From IMG/VR virus record IMGVR_UViG_3300042691_024428, positions 1 through 61,961 of that record: DNA of 61,961 nucleotides, one strand, 5' to 3'. Position 1 is the stretch's first letter; each line of letters opens with the position of its first letter. Of the stretch, positions 16,495 through 24,015 are shown one piece after another. A program made the translations under genes and the position numbers. Source of the DNA: a virus. A model generated the notes under the pieces. The model ran no database searches, had not been told where the DNA came from, and was given only the letters and a program-made list of their open reading frames with translations.

Positions 16495-16680
16495 CTATGC
16501 GGCCTTGGACGCCTCCTTGCGGCAGTCCGACAGCCATTTGCGCTCGTCCGCGTTGAGCGAACGAAGTCCGTTCTGCAACATCAGCAGGCCGATGATCCGC
16601 TCGTTCTGTTGAACGACGCGGTTCAAGTGCCCGGCGATCTCGCGCAGCAATTCGACCTGCTCTGCGGCACCAAGCGTCAC
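16495..16680 (-). CDS. Small protein between tail tube and chaperone genes
   Basis: The product has 61 residues, starting at GTG that overlaps the tail-tube stop (GTGA). The sequence VTLGAAEQVELLREIAGHLN and the following NERIIGLLMLQNGLRSLN are helical and amphipathic, suggesting a short coiled coil. Function is unknown. Its overlap with the tail tube gene means it is translated along with it, so it probably has a role in tail assembly. Confidence 0.7.
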   Translation of the reverse strand: MTLGAAEQVELLREIAGHLNRVVQQNERIIGLLMLQNGLRSLNADERKWLSDCRKEASKAA

Positions 16681-18152
16681 AGGAAATACTCGACGCGCTG
16701 GATATCGAGTTCGCAGTTCGTGGCCGGATCGCGGATCGCGGTGAAGGTCAGGTCGCACATCACGTCCTGGTTGGCGCCCGACGCGACGATCTTGCCGTCA
16801 TCGAACTTGACCGCCGGAAGCGTGACGATAACGGCCTGCCCGTTCAGCGCATTGATGTTGCTGACCGAGGTCTGCGTGCTGGCCACGTACTTGTCGTAGA
16901 GCGCCTTCGAACCGAAATAGGTCTGCATGCTGCCCTTCACGTCGAAGCGGCCCATGCCAACGCCCGCCAACCCAAGCACCGAAACTGCGGGCTGTTCGCG
17001 CAGATTGTTGACCGCGTTGAACGTCAGGCTCTTGACGAAGTTCGGGCCGGTGACCGCTGCCCCGCCTTCCGAGATGCGCGCGACGTTGGCGACCGCGTTC
17101 ATCACCTGCGAAGTCGTCGCCGCCGCGCCCGCGCCGATTGCCGCCGTGTTGGGGACGTGCGTCGTGCCGAGGAAGCTGAACGACCCGCTGATGATCGAGC
17201 CGGACGCAATCGACATGTTCATGCTGCCGACCTGCATGCCGCGATAGATCGCGTACACCGGGACGGTCAAGTCGAGGAACTGCTTTTCGAGCGTGAACGA
17301 GCGCGCCGCGACCCCGTTGCGCAGGATGTCGCCGAACCACAGACGGATCGTCTTACCCGCGCCCGCATCGACGGCCCAGCCGCTCGGCAGGTTGTCGGCG
17401 GTGATCGTCGTCGCCGTAACGGCCGTGACCCTGATCCAGTCATTGTTTGCCGTATTGGCAAACTGATTGCCGACAACAGTCGAGCCGACCTTGACCCACA
17501 TGCCCGCGACCACGCCGAGGTTGAGGAAGTTCAAGGCCGTGCAGGCGAGGCCGGACGCGGTTGCGGTGATATCGCCAGCAACGCCTTCGCAGCCTACGAC
17601 CTTGAGGCGGGCACCGGCAGGCGGCACCGTTTCGGCAATGAGGCCAAGGGCCGCGCCAACGACCGTGGTGCCGGTCGAGGACGCGACCTTAAACACCTGA
17701 TTGTTGGCCGCGTTCGTGAAGCCCGAGGACTGCACAAGATGCCCCAGGATCATGGCCGTGCCGCCGGAAACAACGGCGAACGTGTTGGCGACAGTGCCTG
17801 CGTCGGTGATCGTCGCGTCGGCGGTGAGGTTGAAGAACTCGGGCGTGTTGGTCCACTGCGCCGCGAGCGCGCTGCCGAACATCTGGTCGAGGAAAGTGCG
17901 TGCGGCCGGGAACGACAGTTCGAAGTTCAGGTCGCCGCCGTTCTGCGCGCCCGTCTGAACGAGCGCCGACACCATGCGGTCGGCGCGCAACTCTGCCGAC
18001 GTGGTGTTGGCGATAGCGAACATGATGCTCTCGCCCGTGATGCGGGCGACGCGGAGCGTCGATTGCGGGGTGCCCGGCTGTGCAATGGCGGGCGTCGTGC
18101 CCGGCGTTGCCTCTTCGATGTACTGAACCTGTACCCGGTTGCTGTCCGACAT
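16677..18152 (-). CDS. Major tail tube protein
   Basis: The product has 491 residues, longer than the usual 200-300. The start MSDSNRVQVQYIEEATPGTT and the blocks SIMFAIANTTSAELRADRMV and GDLNFELSFPAARTFLDQMF are typical of phage_tube_2-like proteins. Two inserted beta modules (about 105-165 and 170-260, with repeated VAGMWVKVGSTV and NTANNDWIRVT patterns) are Ig-like decorations within the tube protein. It follows the tail terminator gene. The length suggests surface-exposed domains on the tail shaft. Confidence 0.85.
   Translation of the reverse strand: MSDSNRVQVQYIEEATPGTTPAIAQPGTPQSTLRVARITGESIMFAIANTTSAELRADRMVSALVQTGAQNGGDLNFELSFPAARTFLDQMFGSALAAQWTNTPEFFNLTADATITDAGTVANTFAVVSGGTAMILGHLVQSSGFTNAANNQVFKVASSTGTTVVGAALGLIAETVPPAGARLKVVGCEGVAGDITATASGLACTALNFLNLGVVAGMWVKVGSTVVGNQFANTANNDWIRVTAVTATTITADNLPSGWAVDAGAGKTIRLWFGDILRNGVAARSFTLEKQFLDLTVPVYAIYRGMQVGSMNMSIASGSIISGSFSFLGTTHVPNTAAIGAGAAATTSQVMNAVANVARISEGGAAVTGPNFVKSLTFNAVNNLREQPAVSVLGLAGVGMGRFDVKGSMQTYFGSKALYDKYVASTQTSVSNINALNGQAVIVTLPAVKFDDGKIVASGANQDVMCDLTFTAIRDPATNCELDIQRVEYFL
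17446..17462 (-). promoter_or_regulatory. Operator-like 17-mer, site 4
   Basis: TTTGCCGTATTGGCAAA has perfect 6-bp arms. It sits in the middle of the tail tube gene, over 600 bp from the gene start, and is read as FANTAN. A mid-gene position fits a stoperator-like role rather than a promoter operator. Confidence 0.6.
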
Positions 18153-18164
18153 GGCGCCCTCCTA

Positions 18165-18560
18165 TTAGGCGAAAATCTCATCCCGCTGGAAAGCGGTCGA
18201 GACGTTGACTTGGAACCAGTCGCCGGACTGCCCGACGATTTGGATGGATGACGAACGGCAGAGGATGCCGTCGAAGGTTTGGTCGCGGAAAATCGCGGCA
18301 GCCGTATCAGCGAGGGTGCGCGCCGCATCCGACCCGCCGCCGAAAGGCACGAAGATTTGGGCCACAATCAGGCCCGCAGCGCGGTGCTGGCGCGTTCCGA
18401 TGGTGATCCGCTGCGTATCCCCGTTCTTGATCGAGAGGCGCGTGTACGGCGTTCCCTGCGCGGGCGTGTAGGCCACATTTTCGAACACGAGGTCGGTCGC
18501 CGAAGCCCAAAGGGTCTGGAACCGGCTTTCGATGGAGGCGCGCTCGCTGGAAAAGCTCAT
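18165..18560 (-). CDS. Tail terminator-like protein (DUF4128 type)
   Basis: The product has 131 residues. It begins MSFSSERASIESRFQTLWAS, has the strand pattern AAGLIVAQIFVPFGGGSDAA, and ends in SGDWFQVNVSTAFQRDE. This is the shape of DUF4128/gpU-like proteins that end the tail tube and join it to the head. It sits between the HK97 gp10-like and tail tube genes, the usual place. Start and stop overlap the neighbour by 4 bases. Confidence 0.75.
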   Translation of the reverse strand: MSFSSERASIESRFQTLWASATDLVFENVAYTPAQGTPYTRLSIKNGDTQRITIGTRQHRAAGLIVAQIFVPFGGGSDAARTLADTAAAIFRDQTFDGILCRSSSIQIVGQSGDWFQVNVSTAFQRDEIFA

Positions 18561-18973
18561 CGCCGCCCCCCGGCGTATTGATTGAGGAACGTACCGACGT
18601 CCGCGATTGCGCGCTTGACCATGCCCTCGGGTGCCTGCTGCGATGTGCCGTCCTCAAGGTTCTTGATGTAGCTCACGCCGTTTTGCAGGAAGAAGATGTC
18701 GCCCGCCTTGCCGGTCGCAACGACCGCTGCGGGCTGGGCCGCCGGGATGTTGACGGCCCCTTCGGGGGCATCGCCCGGATCGACACTCACGCGCGTATTG
18801 ATCGACGGATACCAGTTCGCGCGCGCCCATCCGGTGTCGACCGGGGTGTAGCGGATGATCCCCTCGAACAGGCGCGAGGCGATGTTGCGCACGGCAACAT
18901 CGTTGCGGACGTTGAAGCGATTGGCCCACCCCTGCAGGCCGCGCGAAAACTCCTCGGTGCTGACCGTGATCAT
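18557..18973 (-). CDS. HK97 gp10-like head-tail joining protein
   Basis: The product has 138 residues. ATG at 18973 overlaps the upstream stop. The pattern FSRGLQGWANRFNVRNDVAV, then YTPVDTGWARANWYPSINTR, is the mark of HK97-gp10-like minor tail proteins (the PVDTGxLRxS-type motif). These proteins join the neck to the tail. Operon order (connector, closure, gp10-like, terminator, tube) fits. Confidence 0.83.
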   Translation of the reverse strand: MITVSTEEFSRGLQGWANRFNVRNDVAVRNIASRLFEGIIRYTPVDTGWARANWYPSINTRVSVDPGDAPEGAVNIPAAQPAAVVATGKAGDIFFLQNGVSYIKNLEDGTSQQAPEGMVKRAIADVGTFLNQYAGGRR

Positions 18974-19338
18974 GCGGCCTTCCGAATTTGAAGCTTGTAG
19001 ATGACGGCAACGCCGCCGGGCGCGAGCGGGGCGACGCTGACAATCTGGTGCCGGTCGCCCTGGACGATAAGCAGGTCGCCGTTCGCCTTGGGCGCCGCGA
19101 GCGCCTTGGCCGAGATGGTCGCCTCTTTGTCGCCACGCAGAACCGTCGAGCCGTTCACGCGCTCGTCGTTGATGCCAAAGACGGCGCCGGTCACGGTCGT
19201 GTCCTGCTCGCTGCGCGCGACCACGCCCGTTGCCGGATCGTAGGCGCCATCGGTCACGCGGCGCAGCGTCATGGGCTGGCCGAACTGCTTGAGCAGCGCC
19301 AGTGCATCGTTCTGCAGGCCGAGATAGAAGCCGCTCAC
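18970..19338 (-). CDS. Head closure / head-tail adaptor protein
   Basis: The product has 122 residues with a GTG start inside a GTGA overlap. It has a small beta-barrel pattern (QPMTLRRVTDGAYDPATG, then NGDLLIVQGDRHQIVSVAPL), as in stopper proteins of the gp16/FII type. It lies between the connector and gp10-like genes, the place of the head closure protein. The assignment is by fold pattern and gene order. Confidence 0.68.
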   Translation of the reverse strand: MSGFYLGLQNDALALLKQFGQPMTLRRVTDGAYDPATGVVARSEQDTTVTGAVFGINDERVNGSTVLRGDKEATISAKALAAPKANGDLLIVQGDRHQIVSVAPLAPGGVAVIYKLQIRKAA

Positions 19339-19892
19339 GGGACACCGTTATTGTCGAACATGCCGGTCTTGAAATAGGTGCTGTCGTTGGGCTGCGATGT
19401 GTAGGGGATCGGCTCCTCGTCGGTGTTGCGGATCAACCCCTTGAGCAACCCGGTGATGCCGAACTTCGTTCCGACGTCGATGCCGTCGCCGGTTTCATAG
19501 GTGACGGAAATTTCGCCGACGCTCTGCGACTGGATTTTGCCGCCGCGCGCGAGGTCTTCGACGAGGGCGGTCCCGGCCAGCGCCTTGATCGCCAACTCGG
19601 CGACGGCGCGCTTCAAGACGGACGGGATGGCGTTCGAGGCAATCTCGATCTGCTCTGCACGATCCCAGGCGCCCGTGCGCGGCCACGCGAGTTCCTGCGT
19701 CGAAGAAACGCGCCCGCCGTTGAACGTGTAGCGGCTGTCGATGTAATCGGTCGCCTTGACGACGGCAGCATCCGCGTCGGCACCTGTCGCGAAGTCCAAG
19801 CCGCGCGCGGTCGCATACGCCAGCACATAGGCCGCGTCGCAGTATGCGTTGGCGTTCGGAATGATCGCGCCGGTTTCGACGATGACGGCCAT
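19335..19892 (-). CDS. Head-tail connector (DnaT-like/gp6-like)
   Basis: The product has 185 residues. The sequence PNANAYCDAAYVLAYATARG, then KATDYIDSRYTFNGGRVSST, then QELAWPRTG is typical of the head-tail connector family often called DnaT-like SSB in databases. It assembles below the portal as the adaptor ring. Despite the database name, nothing here suggests a role in replication. The ATG lies four bases inside the end of the coiled-coil membrane gene. Confidence 0.78.
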   Translation of the reverse strand: MAVIVETGAIIPNANAYCDAAYVLAYATARGLDFATGADADAAVVKATDYIDSRYTFNGGRVSSTQELAWPRTGAWDRAEQIEIASNAIPSVLKRAVAELAIKALAGTALVEDLARGGKIQSQSVGEISVTYETGDGIDVGTKFGITGLLKGLIRNTDEEPIPYTSQPNDSTYFKTGMFDNNGVP

Positions 19893-20209
19893 CAGCGCGG
19901 CGCCCCCTGGCGCTGGCTGTTGGCGAGCCGGTCGATGGTGCTGTCCACGCGCGTGAGCGTGCGGTCGATGTTGGTGATGTTGGTTTCGATGCGCGCAAGG
20001 CGTTCGGAAACGGCGCGGTCGTTCGTCGATTGAGCGAGGTCATACGCCTCGAGCTTTTCGACGCGGGACGCAACCGCCGTGAGGGTCGAGCGCAGTTCGC
20101 CGATGAAGATGCCAGCAACGACGGTCTGCACGAAAATTGCGAAGATAAAGGCCAGCGGGACTTTGCGGTCCAAGTGCCAGGGCTCGCGCTGGTTGGTTTG
20201 ATCGGCCAT
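19892..20209 (-). CDS. Small membrane protein with coiled coil
   Basis: The product has 105 residues, starting at 20209. A membrane segment at about 16-38 (VPLAFIFAIFVQTVVAGIFI) is followed by a long amphipathic helix (about 40-95) that looks like a coiled coil. This resembles DUF2730/DUF2746-type phage proteins. It is odd among head-to-tail connector genes. It could be a lysis accessory, a superinfection factor, or a leftover inserted gene. A terminator lies just upstream, so it may begin a separate transcript. Confidence 0.68.
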   Translation of the reverse strand: MADQTNQREPWHLDRKVPLAFIFAIFVQTVVAGIFIGELRSTLTAVASRVEKLEAYDLAQSTNDRAVSERLARIETNITNIDRTLTRVDSTIDRLANSQRQGAPR

Positions 20210-20222
20210 CCGAAGGCTCCTT

Positions 20223-20263
20223 AAAAAAGCGGCGCGCGCCTGACTTTTGCCTGACGCGCGCCG
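20223..20263 (-). terminator. Intrinsic terminator after the capsid genes
   Basis: On the minus strand a stem with 9-bp arms (CGGCGCGCG, 20255-20263, and its complement, 20230-20238) is followed by CTTTTTT. It lies between the 95-residue gene and the coiled-coil membrane gene. It would reduce read-through from capsid genes into tail genes. Confidence 0.72.
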
Positions 20264-20285
20264 GGTCGATCTTCTTCCGAACAGG

Positions 20286-20573
20286 TCAGGCGTTGAGGCC
20301 GATGAACCCGTTCTTGATGCGCCGGTCGAGCATGCCGTCCTTGAACAGCGCGACATCCTTTGCGGTCAGCTTCTGGCCAACTCCGAACGTCCGCTCGTTG
20401 AGCGTGAAGCTCTCCAAGATGACGAACGGCGTTTCTGCTCCGACGCTGGCGACGGCTGCCGGTGCGGCAGGCGGGCTGGTCGGAGCAGCAGCCGGAGAGG
20501 CATCGTCGCCGCCTCCGGCTGCCATCGCGGCTGCCTGGGCGGCGACCGGGTTCGTCTTGTCTTCCTTTGCCAT
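20286..20573 (-). CDS. Small alanine-rich protein with conserved C-terminal domain
   Basis: The product has 95 residues. Residues 1-45 are low complexity (Ala, Pro, Gly). Residues 48-95 (TPFVILESFTLNERTFGVGQ, then LTAKDVALFKDGMLDRRIKN) form a compact domain found downstream of capsid genes in several phages. The function is not known; a head-completion or small decoration protein is possible. An operator-like site and the capsid gene lie just upstream. Confidence 0.62.
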   Translation of the reverse strand: MAKEDKTNPVAAQAAAMAAGGGDDASPAAAPTSPPAAPAAVASVGAETPFVILESFTLNERTFGVGQKLTAKDVALFKDGMLDRRIKNGFIGLNA

Positions 20574-20595
20574 AGGTGCGGCTCCTTGGTTTGCG

Positions 20596-20612
20596 TTTGC
20601 CGTTACAGCAAA
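20596..20612 (-). promoter_or_regulatory. Operator-like 17-mer, site 5
   Basis: TTTGCCGTTACAGCAAA in the 45-bp gap between the capsid gene stop and the next start. One arm change. Confidence 0.6.
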
Positions 20613-20618
20613 CGTAGT

Positions 20619-21563
20619 TTAGGCAACGACGTTGTTGAAGAAGTAGCCCATCGCCGTCGCGACCGTGCGCATGTCGTAGGCCATTTCGCCTTCGATGCGG
20701 TCGGAGGCCAAGTTCTCCATGCGGAACGACTTCGTCCGCATACCGTTCGTCGCGCCGACGAAGCCCGACCACGCGAACGTGTATCCGGCGGTCGGCATCA
20801 TCAGCGACGGGGACGGCGCCGAGTAGCAGAGCAGGGCGTGACGGCCAGCGATGAAGTCGGTCGTCTGCGTGCCGCCTTCCGGGCCGGTCGTGCGAACGGC
20901 GTTCGCGACGAGGTAGCGGTCCACGCCGAACAGGCGTGCCAGGATTTCGGCCTGGACGCTATCCGACGAGGTGTACTTGATGCGCTCGACGATGTCGGCG
21001 TTCGTCTTGAGTGCGGCATGGACGCGCGGGCCGACGACCAGCGTGTTCGGCGCGAAGCCGGTCACGGACTGGATTGCCATGCGGCCGGTTTCGATGTTGG
21101 CGATGGGCGTCGAGGATGCCGCCGACCAGAGCGTGCCGGGGGTGATGTCCGTGCCCCACACGCCGGTCGTGAAGTACGACGACATGAAGCGGCTCTCGCG
21201 ACGGATGAGCAGCTTCTGCGTCACGAACTTGGCCGCGTCGCGGTCCATGTTCAGCGGCTGGTCGGAGTTGGCGCGAACCTGATCGTCCACGTCCTTGTGG
21301 AACGCTTCGACCGTTGCGGCGTATTGCGCGGTCGAAAGGTTGTAGCCGCCGCCAGCGCTCTCGGTGCCGGGGGCTCGCGTGCGGGCCTCGTCGCGAAGGA
21401 AGTCCTCCTTCGAATAGACATAGTAGAGGTCCGACTGCTTCGACACCGGCACGACAGGGAAAACCTTGTCGGCGATGAACGCGCTCTGCTCTTGGACGTA
21501 GGCGACGCTGATGTTGGTCAGCGGGCCGTTGACATGCACATCGCCGGAAGTGGGCTGGGGCAT
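20619..21563 (-). CDS. Major capsid protein
   Basis: The product has 314 residues. Blocks NISVAYVQEQSAFIADKVFP, DLYYVYSKEDFLRDEARTRA, ETGRMAIQSVTGFAPNTLVV and EGEMAYDMRTVATAMGYFFN match HK97-fold capsid proteins of the major capsid E/P22-like group in alphaproteobacterial phages. The upstream decoration and scaffold genes support this. No propeptide region is evident at the N-terminus, and the scaffold and protease are separate genes. Confidence 0.9.
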   Translation of the reverse strand: MPQPTSGDVHVNGPLTNISVAYVQEQSAFIADKVFPVVPVSKQSDLYYVYSKEDFLRDEARTRAPGTESAGGGYNLSTAQYAATVEAFHKDVDDQVRANSDQPLNMDRDAAKFVTQKLLIRRESRFMSSYFTTGVWGTDITPGTLWSAASSTPIANIETGRMAIQSVTGFAPNTLVVGPRVHAALKTNADIVERIKYTSSDSVQAEILARLFGVDRYLVANAVRTTGPEGGTQTTDFIAGRHALLCYSAPSPSLMMPTAGYTFAWSGFVGATNGMRTKSFRMENLASDRIEGEMAYDMRTVATAMGYFFNNVVA

Positions 21564-21600
21564 TTTGCGTTACTCCTGTGAAAAGGGCTGATGCCCGGCC

Positions 21601-21984
21601 TTAGACGATGGCCGCGCCAGCGTTGAGGGCGACGGTGATGACTTCGTTCGCGTTGGCGGCAGCTTCCAAGGCGACGCCGATCACGTTCGAACCGGCCGTG
21701 GCCGCCGTGATGATGCGGCCGTCCGCGCCCGCCATGACTTCGGAGCCAACGGTGATCGCAGCACCGGCAACCGCCTTGCTGACGCCCACCATCACGATGT
21801 CGGCGGGCTGGCCGCTCGCGGGCTTGTTCTGCAGGATGCCGATGGTCGCCTGACCGGCGGCGTTGGTGAGATTGACGGCGAAAGCCGCCGTGACGCGCAC
21901 TGCGCGGAACTGATTGCTTGCAGCCGAAAGATCGGCCGCTGCGGTGCAGATGCCGATATTGATGCCAGGGGTCTGAACAGCCAT
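21601..21984 (-). CDS. Capsid decoration protein (DUF2190-like)
   Basis: The product has 127 residues and is rich in Ala, Val and Gly: MAVQTPGINIGICTAAADLS, IGILQNKPASGQPADIVMVG, VAGAAITVGSEVMAGADGRI. This is the pattern of DUF2190 proteins that trim capsid surfaces, located directly before the capsid gene. It probably stabilises the shell. Confidence 0.85.
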   Translation of the reverse strand: MAVQTPGINIGICTAAADLSAASNQFRAVRVTAAFAVNLTNAAGQATIGILQNKPASGQPADIVMVGVSKAVAGAAITVGSEVMAGADGRIITAATAGSNVIGVALEAAANANEVITVALNAGAAIV

Positions 21985-22011
21985 TTGCGTGGCTCCTTCT
22001 TCGAATGGGGT

Positions 22012-22530
22012 TTAGCGCTGCGCGAGGTACTCGCTGTAAAGCTCCGGGTTGGCGTCGAGCGCCTTGGCGATGGCCTGCGCCGTGGTGAGCGTCGGCTGCG
22101 CGGCCTTGATGACCGCAGCGGCCTTGGCGATGGAGCTATTCGCGTCCCCATCCTTGCCGCCGCCGGTCGCGTCGGCGCCGATCTGCTTCGTGACGGAAGC
22201 GAGCTTGAGGGCTTCGCGCGCCGCATTGAGCGTCTTTTCGAGTGCCGCAGCGCCTTCCGCCGAGATTTCCTTGAGCGACTTGGCGACGACTTCCGCGTCC
22301 ATGCCCGGCAGGCCGTCCACGAGCGTCTTGGCCTTCGCCAAGCGCTCGGCATCGGCACGCTCCGCGCGCTCCTTGTTGATCTCTTCGATCTGGCCGTTCG
22401 CCTTCGCGATGGCTTCGGCGGCGCTCGCGTTCGCCTTCGAGATGGCTTCCGTGGCTTCGGCCTTGGCCTTCGCTACGGCTTCGTCGATCCGCTTCTGGAT
22501 GGCTTCGTCGTTCTTGTTCACGTCGCTCAT
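22012..22530 (-). CDS. Scaffold protein, short form from a nested start
   Basis: The product has 172 residues, from the ATG at 22530 in the same frame. It begins MSDVNKNDEAIQKRIDEAVA and is almost all helix with repeated Ala/Lys/Glu, as for capsid scaffolds. A good Shine-Dalgarno (AAGGAG at 22539-22544) lies 8 bases before this ATG inside the longer gene. This is established biology in lambda (Nu3 inside C), and here it is inferred from the RBS and the change in composition. Confidence 0.7.
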   Translation of the reverse strand: MSDVNKNDEAIQKRIDEAVAKAKAEATEAISKANASAAEAIAKANGQIEEINKERAERADAERLAKAKTLVDGLPGMDAEVVAKSLKEISAEGAAALEKTLNAAREALKLASVTKQIGADATGGGKDGDANSSIAKAAAVIKAAQPTLTTAQAIAKALDANPELYSEYLAQR

Positions 22531-23061
22531 GGCGCACGCTCCTTTTTCTTTGCAAACCTTCGGTTCGGCGCAGTCGGCGCAGGGCTTCATGGCCTTCTCC
22601 AATTCGGTTTCGGGATCGGGTTCTTCGCCGTTGCTCAACTCGTCCTGAACAGCGGCGACAAACTGCTGGACGGTTTCTTCGACGGCGGCGGTCGTGTCTT
22701 TGATCGCCGGGTCGGTAAAGATTTCGCGGATCGAAGTGCCAAGCGCGTAGACCATCGTCTGCAACTCGCGCGTCGCCTCGTAGGCTTCCTGGACCGCCTC
22801 GTCCTCGGCGATGACCTCGTCGAAGTCGCGTGCCTTCAACTTGGGCGCGGCCTTCTGGATGGCATCGTCGAACGCAAAAAGGCCGACGTCGGGGATACCG
22901 TCGTCGACCAGAGCCTTGCGAACATCATGGTAGGGATTTGCTGTTTCGGCAAACTGATCGGAGGCACGCCGCTTGAACAATGCGACACGCGCGCCGGGGC
23001 TGGCGGGTTCATCCACCAGCGAGATTTCGTCCAGTTGCATGTCCTTGAGCAGCTTCGGCAT
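22012..23061 (-). CDS. Scaffold protein, long form
   Basis: The product has 349 residues. The N-terminal part (MQLDEISLVDEPASPGARVA) resembles the start of XkdF/prohead-protease-type proteins; the central part is acidic and contains a Cys cluster (CADCAEPKVCKEKGAC, about 160-175). The C-terminal 170 residues are helical, alanine- and lysine-rich scaffold. A second start inside the frame makes the C-terminal half alone, as with lambda C and Nu3. Probably it is the internal scaffold around which the capsid assembles. An operator-like site is embedded at codons 37-42. Confidence 0.78.
   Translation of the reverse strand: MPKLLKDMQLDEISLVDEPASPGARVALFKRRASDQFAETANPYHDVRKALVDDGIPDVGLFAFDDAIQKAAPKLKARDFDEVIAEDEAVQEAYEATRELQTMVYALGTSIREIFTDPAIKDTTAAVEETVQQFVAAVQDELSNGEEPDPETELEKAMKPCADCAEPKVCKEKGACAMSDVNKNDEAIQKRIDEAVAKAKAEATEAISKANASAAEAIAKANGQIEEINKERAERADAERLAKAKTLVDGLPGMDAEVVAKSLKEISAEGAAALEKTLNAAREALKLASVTKQIGADATGGGKDGDANSSIAKAAAVIKAAQPTLTTAQAIAKALDANPELYSEYLAQR
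22539..22544 (-). promoter_or_regulatory. Internal ribosome binding site for the short scaffold
   Basis: AAGGAG on the minus strand, 8 bases before the ATG at 22530, in a locally A-rich context (AAAGAAAAAGGAG). It stands out because it interrupts a coding sequence. Confidence 0.7.
22937..22953 (-). promoter_or_regulatory. Operator-like 17-mer, site 6
   Basis: TTTGCTGTTTCGGCAAA, one arm change, within codons 37-42 of the long scaffold gene, read as FAETAN. Confidence 0.62.
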
Positions 23062-23082
23062 GTCTCTCGCTATGACACGAGA

Positions 23083-23099
23083 TTTGCCGTTTCGGCAAG
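23083..23099 (-). promoter_or_regulatory. Operator-like 17-mer, site 7
   Basis: TTTGCCGTTTCGGCAAG, 22 bp upstream of the scaffold start and downstream of a terminator, so it sits at the head of the capsid transcript. Confidence 0.65.
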
Positions 23100-23120
23100 A
23101 TGATTTTTTACCCTAGACAC

Positions 23121-23144
23121 AAAAGAGGGGGGCCGAAGCCCCCC
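23121..23144 (-). terminator. Intrinsic terminator before the capsid transcript
   Basis: On the minus strand GGGGGGC TTCG GCCCCCC is followed by TCTTTT, a classic tetraloop terminator. It ends the portal-to-protease transcript 28 bp after the protease stop. Confidence 0.82.
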
Positions 23145-23171
23145 TGCACCTACCGGATGCTGTGTGTTTTG

Positions 23172-23588
23172 CTATGCCGCCGGGGCGTCAACGCGCTTGC
23201 CGGACCCGCCGATGCTGAACGCCTTGAGCTTGCCGGACTTGACCAGCGCCCACGTTGCGTCGTCGTGAACCTTGAAGCCGACCCACCAGCCCTGCATCGG
23301 CATCGTATCTGGCATCGCGACGCCCATCGACTTGAGCAGTGCCTCGAACCCGCCGCCCTTGGTAACGACGATGCTCTCGACCAACTCGGCGACCTTCGGA
23401 CCATCGTGCATCGCCTTGCCCACGCGCGCGGTCGCGACATAGCCGTGCGCGGCCTTGGCGAGTTCTGTAGGCTCGATCATGTCGCCCTGGTGGTCGACCA
23501 CGATCTTTCCGCCCTTTTCGATCACAGAGGCCCAGCCCCAAACGATGCGCTGGTCTTCGCTTTTCAGAATGATCTCGCAGTCAGCCAT
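23172..23588 (-). CDS. Prohead protease, XkdF-like (Peptidase_S78_2)
   Basis: The product has 138 residues. RIVWGWASVIEKGGKIVVDH, QGDMIEPTELAKAAHGYVAT, GWWVGFKVHDDATWALVKSG and KLKAFSIGGSGKR match XkdF-type putative phage serine proteases. They mature the capsid and scaffold. The gene is placed immediately upstream of scaffold, decoration and capsid genes. A terminator follows it, so protease and scaffold may be separate transcripts. Confidence 0.85.
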   Translation of the reverse strand: MADCEIILKSEDQRIVWGWASVIEKGGKIVVDHQGDMIEPTELAKAAHGYVATARVGKAMHDGPKVAELVESIVVTKGGGFEALLKSMGVAMPDTMPMQGWWVGFKVHDDATWALVKSGKLKAFSIGGSGKRVDAPAA

Positions 23589-23593
23589 GGCGC

Positions 23594-23773
23594 CTACTCC
23601 TTGGGTTCAGGGATGCGGTCGCGGATATGGCGCAGCGTTGCTGCGGCTTCGGCCGCGATCTTGATCCGCTCATCGATCTTGAAATACCAGAGGATGAACG
23701 GCCGGAAAATCAGCGCCACGACAAGCGCGATGGTGCCGAAGATCAAAAACGATGCGATGACATACTCATCCAT
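23594..23773 (-). CDS. Small single-pass membrane protein
   Basis: The product has 59 residues. The N-terminal membrane segment (VIASFLIFGTIALVVALIF, about 5-24) is followed by a basic, helical tail ending IRDRIPEPKE. The stop is 5 bases before the protease start. Function unknown; small membrane proteins of this size in head operons may be lysis or exclusion factors. Confidence 0.66.
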   Translation of the reverse strand: MDEYVIASFLIFGTIALVVALIFRPFILWYFKIDERIKIAAEAAATLRHIRDRIPEPKE

Positions 23774-23782
23774 GTTGCACCA

Positions 23783-24013
23783 TCAATTTACAGGCTGCGT
23801 AGGATCGGGATCGGGAACGAGGCCAGCCTTGCGCTTCTCTTCGTCGGCGATATCCGCGTCGCCCGGCCATTCCTCTTGCCCAAGCTGATAGTCGTGAATG
23901 CTGGGGCCGCTGGCCTCGAAGTCAGCGAGGTCTTCGGCCATTGCATCGACGATGCCGGGTGGGCGTTTGCCCTCCGGCCAATCGCGGTCGTAAACGGTGC
24001 GTTTTTGCGGCAT
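23783..24013 (-). CDS. Small acidic protein of unknown function
   Basis: The product has 76 residues, starts MPQKRTVYDRDWPEGKRPPG and then becomes acidic (DADIADEEKR) with a proline-rich tail. I do not recognise a family. It is tightly packed between the GNAT-like gene and the small membrane protein, 2 and 9 bases away, which supports translation. Confidence 0.62.
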   Translation of the reverse strand: MPQKRTVYDRDWPEGKRPPGIVDAMAEDLADFEASGPSIHDYQLGQEEWPGDADIADEEKRKAGLVPDPDPTQPVN

Positions 24014-24015
24014 AG

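Noticed and set aside
17623-17639. GGCACCGTTTCGGCAAT in the tail tube gene
   Set aside because: Only the right half matches the motif. Half sites occur by chance in this sequence (also near 7208, 36004 and 48364).
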